64,000 nucleotides of DNA from an uncultured Flavobacteriia bacterium. GTDB taxonomy: Bacteria > Bacteroidota > Bacteroidia > Flavobacteriales_D > Crocinitomicaceae. The notes beneath the pieces are model-generated. The model was not told where the DNA came from, did no database searches, and saw nothing but the letters and a program-made list of their open reading frames with translations. The stretch covers positions 1 through 64,000 of the forward strand of contig CALJTX010000019.1 of the NCBI GenBank assembly GCA_937975705.1, in the 5' to 3' direction. Positions within the stretch are counted from its first letter, which is position 1. Each line of letters starts with the position of its first letter. This document shows positions 58,942 through 64,000 of this stretch, piece by piece. Position numbers and translations under genes: made by a program.

Positions 58942-61608
58942 GTGCACAAGTTAAAAACACTCTTCTTAAGTTTTTCACTACTCCTTTCGGGGTGGTCAGT
59001 GGCTTCGCACATCATCGGCGGCGATATTTATTACAACTACCTTGGTAATAACCAATACCGTTTCTTTATTACCCTTTATCGCGATTGTGCTTCTACCGGA
59101 GCCCAATACGATGATCCACTTTACCTTTCCATTTTTACACAAGGAAATATTCATTACCAAACGGTGCAAGTTCCTTTTCCTGGCTCTGTTATTTTACCAA
59201 TTAATTTCAATAACCCTTGCGCTACGCAACCTTCCGGAATTTGTGTGGAGCGCGCAATTTATCAAGTAGTCCTGACGCTTCCGCCTATCCCTGGCGGATA
59301 TACGGTGTCTTATCAGCGCTGCTGTCGTGGGCCAAATATTACCAATTTGCAATTTCCCGACGACACCGGCCTGACCCTTGTTGCGCAAGTTCCGGGTTCA
59401 AATACCGGTGCTAGTAATAACAGTAGCCCGCGCTTCACGAACTACCCGCCGGTTTTACTCTGCAACAACGATCAGCTTCTTTTTGACCACTCAGCAACAG
59501 ACCCCGACGGCGATCAACTCGTTTATTCATTGGTTACACCAAACGCAGGTGCCAATTCGGGTAGTCCGCAACCACTTCAAATGCCTCCTCCGCCATATTT
59601 TCCAGTCACCTGGCAATCCAATTTCAATGCAGCAGTACCACTTGGCCCCGGCTCCTCAACAATCATTCACCCAAGTACTGGGCTTTTAACAGTAAGTCCA
59701 AATTTGATAGGATTATTCGTTGTTGGTGTACGCGTGCAAGAATACCGCAATGGCCAACTCATTGGCGAAACTGTTCGCGATTTTTTATTCCGGGTATTTG
59801 ATTGCAATATTCAGCTTGCCGCCATTTTACCCACTCAAGCCCAATTGCCGAACTTTAGCGGCTATTGCGATGGTTTAACCGTGCAGTTTGACAACATGTC
59901 GTATGGCGGCACCACTTATAGTTGGAATTTTGGTGTGGCGGGCACGAACGCAGACGTAAGCCCTTTATTTGAACCCACCTATACCTATCCGAGCTCTGGC
60001 ACCTACACTGCTCAATTGATTGTCAATCCCGGTCAAAACTGTACAGACACTGCATATATTGAAATTATTGTCAATGAAGAACTTACTCTTGATTGGCAAA
60101 CCCAAGATTCCTTGTGTTTAACCGGCAATTCTCACGATTTTCTAGCCCAAGTTTCGGACCCATCAGCAACACTCTCCTGGACTTTTCCACCAAGTGCATC
60201 TGTAGCGCAAGCAACTGGCCTCCTTGTTCCGGATGTCGTGTTTTCCTCACCAGGATTTCATCCTGTACTGCTTGAAGCCACAACTACCTATTGTCAGCAA
60301 AGCTTTTTGGATTCCATTTTTATTTTTGGAGAGGCTACGGCAGCTGTTGTGGTGCCGCCTCAAGTAGAATGCTTGGGTTATACCATTTCCTTTGGCAATG
60401 CCTCCCAGAATGCTATGTTATATAATTGGGATTTTGGGAATGGGCAAGTCAGTACCCAAATGCTGCCTACTACAACTTTTCCAGGCCCTGGCGTATATCC
60501 CGTGACGCTTATCGCTGGTTCATCTCCGAGTTGTCTGGATACCACAACCGTAAACGTGACCATTGAGCAACCAATTATCTTGAACTTCACAAACACTGAT
60601 TCACTTTGCATCGATAATTTGTTTGCCTTTGACGCACAAGTCAGTGGCCCGGCCGGAACCACCTATCTCTGGGACTTTGGCCCACATGCAACCCCTGCAA
60701 TGAGTACCCAACTGACGGGCAATTCGGTTTTATTTGATCAAAGCGGAAACCAACAAGTCTTATTGATGGGCCAAAATGCACTTTGTGCCGATACCTTAGT
60801 TGCGCTCGTTCGGGTTTTTGGACATCCGAGCATCAATTTTATGTTTTTGAATGCCTTGCAATGTGCACCTTCGCAAGCGCAATTTGTCAACCTGAGTCAG
60901 AGTGAAGTGCCAACCACATATATCTGGGACTTAGGCGACGGCACGCAAGTGCAAGGCACCAATGTAGTTCATAACTATACCCAACCAGGGAATTATACCG
61001 TAACGCTTACACTCATTGAACAATTTGGTTGCTTAGACACCTTATTTATGGCGCAGCAAGACCTCGTAACGGTGCACCCTTCACCCCAAGCAGGTTTCTC
61101 TATTAGTCCAGACCGCGTAGATGTTTGCCAGAATGAGGCTGTATTTACGGATCTCTCCGTTGGCGCAACAACCTACCAATATTTTGTCGAGGACCGCGCT
61201 GTACAGTATACTACAGCCAATTTTATCCATGCGTATCAATCTGGCGGCACTGACTATCCAATGCAGGTTGTGACCAATAATTTTGGTTGTACCGATACCG
61301 CTTACGCGAGTATTGAAGTGGAACCATTTAGTATTTATGCACCAAACACCTTTGTTCCGGATGCAAACGGACGCAATGACATCTTTAAAGTAGTTACAGA
61401 CTTTGGCGTAACGGATTGGTCTTTAGAAATTTTTAACCGTTGGGGCGAGCGCGTTTTTGTAACTCAGAATGCTGCAGAGGGTTGGGATGGTACTTATAAA
61501 GGCCTGCCGTGTCAGGATGGCATGTATAATTATGTCGTGAAGTTCAGGCCTTGTCATGAACCGTATATCCGTAGGCAGCGCGAAGGTGTGGTGCAATTGT
61601 TGCGCTAG
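58942..61608 (+). CDS. Large T9SS-exported PKD-domain protein
   Basis: A GTG start at 58942 is chosen because the promoter ends 12 bases upstream and a clear signal peptide follows (KLKTLFLSFSLLLSGWSVAS); the open frame runs back into lpdA. The 888-residue protein begins with a domain I associate with Bacteroidota surface proteins (HIIGGDIYYNYLGNNQYRFF, YQRCCRG). Several PKD-like modules follow, such as YSWNFGVAG, YNWDFGNGQVSTQ and YIWDLGDGTQVQG. The end is a type B sorting domain (YAPNTFVPDANGRNDIF, IFNRWGERVF). An adhesin or gliding-surface role is likely. It lacks a linked PorP/SprF gene in this window. Confidence 0.9.
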   Translation: MHKLKTLFLSFSLLLSGWSVASHIIGGDIYYNYLGNNQYRFFITLYRDCASTGAQYDDPLYLSIFTQGNIHYQTVQVPFPGSVILPINFNNPCATQPSGICVERAIYQVVLTLPPIPGGYTVSYQRCCRGPNITNLQFPDDTGLTLVAQVPGSNTGASNNSSPRFTNYPPVLLCNNDQLLFDHSATDPDGDQLVYSLVTPNAGANSGSPQPLQMPPPPYFPVTWQSNFNAAVPLGPGSSTIIHPSTGLLTVSPNLIGLFVVGVRVQEYRNGQLIGETVRDFLFRVFDCNIQLAAILPTQAQLPNFSGYCDGLTVQFDNMSYGGTTYSWNFGVAGTNADVSPLFEPTYTYPSSGTYTAQLIVNPGQNCTDTAYIEIIVNEELTLDWQTQDSLCLTGNSHDFLAQVSDPSATLSWTFPPSASVAQATGLLVPDVVFSSPGFHPVLLEATTTYCQQSFLDSIFIFGEATAAVVVPPQVECLGYTISFGNASQNAMLYNWDFGNGQVSTQMLPTTTFPGPGVYPVTLIAGSSPSCLDTTTVNVTIEQPIILNFTNTDSLCIDNLFAFDAQVSGPAGTTYLWDFGPHATPAMSTQLTGNSVLFDQSGNQQVLLMGQNALCADTLVALVRVFGHPSINFMFLNALQCAPSQAQFVNLSQSEVPTTYIWDLGDGTQVQGTNVVHNYTQPGNYTVTLTLIEQFGCLDTLFMAQQDLVTVHPSPQAGFSISPDRVDVCQNEAVFTDLSVGATTYQYFVEDRAVQYTTANFIHAYQSGGTDYPMQVVTNNFGCTDTAYASIEVEPFSIYAPNTFVPDANGRNDIFKVVTDFGVTDWSLEIFNRWGERVFVTQNAAEGWDGTYKGLPCQDGMYNYVVKFRPCHEPYIRRQREGVVQLLR

Positions 61609-61610
61609 AA

Positions 61611-62342
61611 TTACTCTGAGCGCCTTAAGACAAAGTTCTGCCCTAAATATACTTTTCTGACCTGTTCGTCTGCTGCCAATTCTTCAGCGGTTCCTGATTT
61701 CAAGATTTTACCTTCGAACAAAAGGTAGGCACGGTCAGTAATAGAGAGGGTTTCTTGTACGTTGTGGTCGGTGATCAAGATGCCGATATTGCGTTTTTTC
61801 AGCTCCGAAACGATGGCTTGGATATCTTCTACAGCAATAGGATCTACACCGGCAAATGGTTCGTCTAGCAAAACAAATTTTGGGTCTGTTGCTAGTGCAC
61901 GTGCAATTTCTGTACGTCTTTTTTCACCACCAGAAAGTCGGTCTCCAAGGTTTTTGCGCACATGAGTGAGGCTGAATTCGGAGAGCAGGCGTTCGAGCTT
62001 TGCTTCACGATCGACTTTATTGAGCGGCCCCATTTCCAAAATGGCCATGATGTTGTCTTCAACGCTCAGTTTGCGGAACACTGAAACTTCTTGTGGTAAA
62101 TAGCCAAGCCCCAACTGTGCGCGCTTGTACATGGGTAATTTGGTGATTTCAGTATCGTCGAGAAAAACTTGGCCGGTATCGGGCTTTACCAAGCCTACCA
62201 TCATGTAGAAGGAGGTGGTTTTGCCTGCGCCGTTTGGCCCGAGTAGCCCAACAATTTCGCCTTGATTCACCTCAACGCTCACGCCATTGACTACCGCCCG
62301 ACCACGGTATGTTTTACAGATATCAAGCGTTCGAAGTTTCAC
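61611..62342 (-). CDS. lptB: LPS export ABC transporter ATP-binding protein
   Basis: A 243-residue ABC ATPase starting at GTG 62342. Walker A is GPNGAGKTTS, the signature is LSGGEKRRTEIARAL, Walker B is FVLLDEPFAGVDP and the switch histidine is in ITDHNVQ; the SGGEKRR form and length identify LptB. It powers removal of lipopolysaccharide from the inner membrane together with LptFG. It follows the DUF5686 gene by 12 bases on the minus strand and may be co-transcribed. Confidence 0.95.
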   Translation of the reverse strand: MKLRTLDICKTYRGRAVVNGVSVEVNQGEIVGLLGPNGAGKTTSFYMMVGLVKPDTGQVFLDDTEITKLPMYKRAQLGLGYLPQEVSVFRKLSVEDNIMAILEMGPLNKVDREAKLERLLSEFSLTHVRKNLGDRLSGGEKRRTEIARALATDPKFVLLDEPFAGVDPIAVEDIQAIVSELKKRNIGILITDHNVQETLSITDRAYLLFEGKILKSGTAEELAADEQVRKVYLGQNFVLRRSE

Positions 62343-62354
62343 GAATCGAATTTA

Positions 62355-64000
62355 CTAAAAATTTAGGGAGTAGCGGGCTTTGATGCCAAACGGACTCACT
62401 CCTGGTATTTGGTGTGTGGCTCTGTATAGGAAGTCAATGCGGATCACTTTAAAGATGTTGTCTATACCGATACCAATTTCTACATAGGGGATTCCGTTAA
62501 ATGGCCTCACAAAAGAAGGAATCAGCAATGCTTGATTTTGCTGAGCAGATAGGCTACCGAGCATGATGCGTTCGGTGGTGATGAGTCTGATTTTTGTGGC
62601 CTTGATGAGTGGAATGCGGTCAAAAAATAAGCCTTCCCAACGGTTTTCAGCAAATCCAATTACATAGCGATCACTGATGAACTCTATAAAGTTCACCATG
62701 TTGGTCGTACTGGTGAGCAACCACAAGGACTGATTGCCCTCGTGCACTTTGAGTAGGGGATAGGCAGCAAGGCCATTGATATATCCAAGTGTAAAACCAT
62801 AGCGCATTCTCCCGAGGACCCCCAGTTGCGTATTGTGTTCAAATTGGAATTCTAATTTTTGGTAGTTGTAGTTACTGCCGAAAACATCCTTGAAGCCGAA
62901 AATCCCTTGAAAAGACAAAATAGGATAGGGAGAGCGCAGGGCTGTGCGGTCAAAAGAACCTGATAGGAATTCTTCATCTTTGGTCCAGCGGATGCGCGTG
63001 GTGAACTCTGTGGCGGTAATTTGACTGATGTTGATGGTGTCTAGGCCATTCCATTGTTGGTATGTAGCCAAGCCAAGTGGGGTGTAGTTTTTCCATTCAA
63101 GTGCGCCAAACAAGATGAGGTCTTTACGGATGTCTTTTTCTAGGCTGACTCCCGCTTTTTGCACAAATGTAAGTTTGTCAAATGGAGCCGTACTTAAAAA
63201 AGTTGCAAAAGAGGTGCCCATAGATGCGGCCGTTGGCGACTGCCCAATTTGCTCGATGTCGTAGTTGTAATAGGCATTGAGCATGCCGCGTTTTTGAGGG
63301 GTGATGTTGTAGCGCAGTCTGACGTTATACTTGAAGCGCTCGTCTCCAAAGCCGTAGGCCAAGCGCCCACCTATTTCAAAGCGTTTAGAGAATTCGTTGG
63401 AAGTGCGCAGCGCTAAAGCCACACGAAAGTTTTCTACCGGATTGACACTCACCAAGGAAGCTGCTGAACCAATTTCGATTTTTTTCACAGGCCAATATCC
63501 GGTGGTCGCAAAATAGGTAAGTTTGCGCATGGTTTGGTAAAAGGGTTGTGCTGCGAGGGAGTCCGCCATTTGCTCAATGCGTTCTTCTTTGTCACTCAAT
63601 GCAACGGGTCTAAGTTGCTCCCATTCTGCGTCAGTGCGTGTTTTGGCGTTACTCTGGACATCAACAGCATTGCTAGAGCGATAAAATTCTTCGGGTTGGG
63701 CATTGTTGATCACGTACTGACTCCGCTGGCTGTATTTGCGCCCGATAAGGCCTAAGAATTTGGATTTTTCGGTCACTTTAAACGAAAGCACCATTTTTTC
63801 ACTGGTGAGCATCCAAACTTCTTTTTGAACTTGCTCAAATGCTTGTTCGATGTAGAATTCCTGGATATAATTGAGATTGGCCCCCGGCGCAATATTTGCT
63901 TGGAATCTTTTGACTGCATAGGTGGTGTCGTGGATCCACATGTGTCCTTCAAAGACTAAATCGCCACTTCGTTTGGGGACAAAGCGGAGTTTGTAGCACC
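62355..64000 (-). CDS. DUF5686 family outer-membrane protein (5' end outside window)
   Basis: The frame stays open to the right edge, so the N-terminal part is missing; about 548 residues are visible. The visible start CYKLRFVPKRSGDLVFEGH and MWIHDTTYAVKRFQ is the conserved middle of DUF5686 proteins, which normally carry an N-terminal carboxypeptidase-regulatory domain. The rest is a beta-barrel-like region with RLRYNITPQKRGMLNAYYNY and the end KARYSLNF, with a terminal aromatic. The function is unknown; it is common in Bacteroidota and lies just before lptB here. Confidence 0.9.
   Translation of the reverse strand, partial: CYKLRFVPKRSGDLVFEGHMWIHDTTYAVKRFQANIAPGANLNYIQEFYIEQAFEQVQKEVWMLTSEKMVLSFKVTEKSKFLGLIGRKYSQRSQYVINNAQPEEFYRSSNAVDVQSNAKTRTDAEWEQLRPVALSDKEERIEQMADSLAAQPFYQTMRKLTYFATTGYWPVKKIEIGSAASLVSVNPVENFRVALALRTSNEFSKRFEIGGRLAYGFGDERFKYNVRLRYNITPQKRGMLNAYYNYDIEQIGQSPTAASMGTSFATFLSTAPFDKLTFVQKAGVSLEKDIRKDLILFGALEWKNYTPLGLATYQQWNGLDTINISQITATEFTTRIRWTKDEEFLSGSFDRTALRSPYPILSFQGIFGFKDVFGSNYNYQKLEFQFEHNTQLGVLGRMRYGFTLGYINGLAAYPLLKVHEGNQSLWLLTSTTNMVNFIEFISDRYVIGFAENRWEGLFFDRIPLIKATKIRLITTERIMLGSLSAQQNQALLIPSFVRPFNGIPYVEIGIGIDNIFKVIRIDFLYRATHQIPGVSPFGIKARYSLNF

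Noticed and set aside
1..64000. tRNA, rRNA or riboswitch genes
   Set aside because: No gap is long enough with recognisable cloverleaf, rRNA or riboswitch sequence; this was by eye, and a tRNAscan or Rfam search would be decisive.

Overview
The window looks like the chromosome of a member of the Bacteroidota, most likely a Flavobacteriales-type organism; I cannot place the family. The evidence is consistent. Four proteins carry type IX secretion (T9SS) C-terminal sorting domains: three of the gliding-motility type B and one of type A. There is a SprE/PorW-type lipoprotein and a PorP/SprF-type outer-membrane protein. MurF and alanine racemase are fused in one chain. GH3, DUF4286 and DUF5686 family proteins, typical of this phylum, are present. 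Promoters match the Bacteroidota consensus TTG-N17-23-TAnnTTTG, and start codons generally lack an obvious Shine-Dalgarno sequence. No tRNA, rRNA, CRISPR, prophage or insertion sequence was seen. Genes are densely packed and no gene-free stretch exceeds 300 bases.

Layout. 1-3.4 kb: 3' end of an MltD-type murein transglycosylase, two glycosyltransferases and a UbiA-like membrane protein. 3.4-8.6 kb: leuS, a MerR regulator with a CarH-like cobalamin domain, engB and a YebC-family gene. 8.6-12.2 kb: SprE/PorW, bactofilin, AtpZ and a small membrane protein, without the ATP synthase genes. 12.2-17.3 kb: M28 peptidase, an acidic repeat protein, tdk and murF-alr. 17.3-24.7 kb: the most accessory-looking part, with three paralogous predicted outer-membrane proteins, a helix-turn-helix protein, a CsgG-like envelope protein and an adenylate cyclase fused to an HD domain. 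24.7-30.1 kb: a DUF2490 protein, a lipoprotein, a CotH-type T9SS cargo and its PorP/SprF partner. 30.0-35.5 kb: GH3 protein, universal stress protein, fbp and an ExbB-ExbD-TonB-like operon. 35.6-44.0 kb: mfd, two YceI proteins with a membrane protein behind a possible Crp/Fnr site, a large T9SS cargo and an OmpA lipoprotein. 44.2-48.8 kb: yicC-gmk-nadD, a type A T9SS cargo, DUF4286 and rsmA. 48.8-57.5 kb: MORN-type repeat protein, LysE exporter, AddB-like nuclease, TraB/GumN, hutI and a YraN protein. 57.5-64 kb: lpdA, a PKD-type T9SS cargo, lptB and the C-terminal part of a DUF5686 protein.

Themes. Envelope construction (peptidoglycan, LPS glycosylation and export, OmpA, ExbBD) and type IX secretion of large adhesin-like proteins dominate, mixed with housekeeping genes. 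The observations most worth following are: the 17.3-24.7 kb envelope and cyclase locus; a 17-bp element with a 12-bp palindrome shared by the promoters of sprE and of a T9SS cargo gene; a Crp/Fnr-like dyad placed as a class II activator site before the YceI genes; TAnnTTTG boxes only four bases before start codons, suggesting leaderless transcripts; and a CarH/LitR-type light- or B12-sensing signature outside any pigment cluster.
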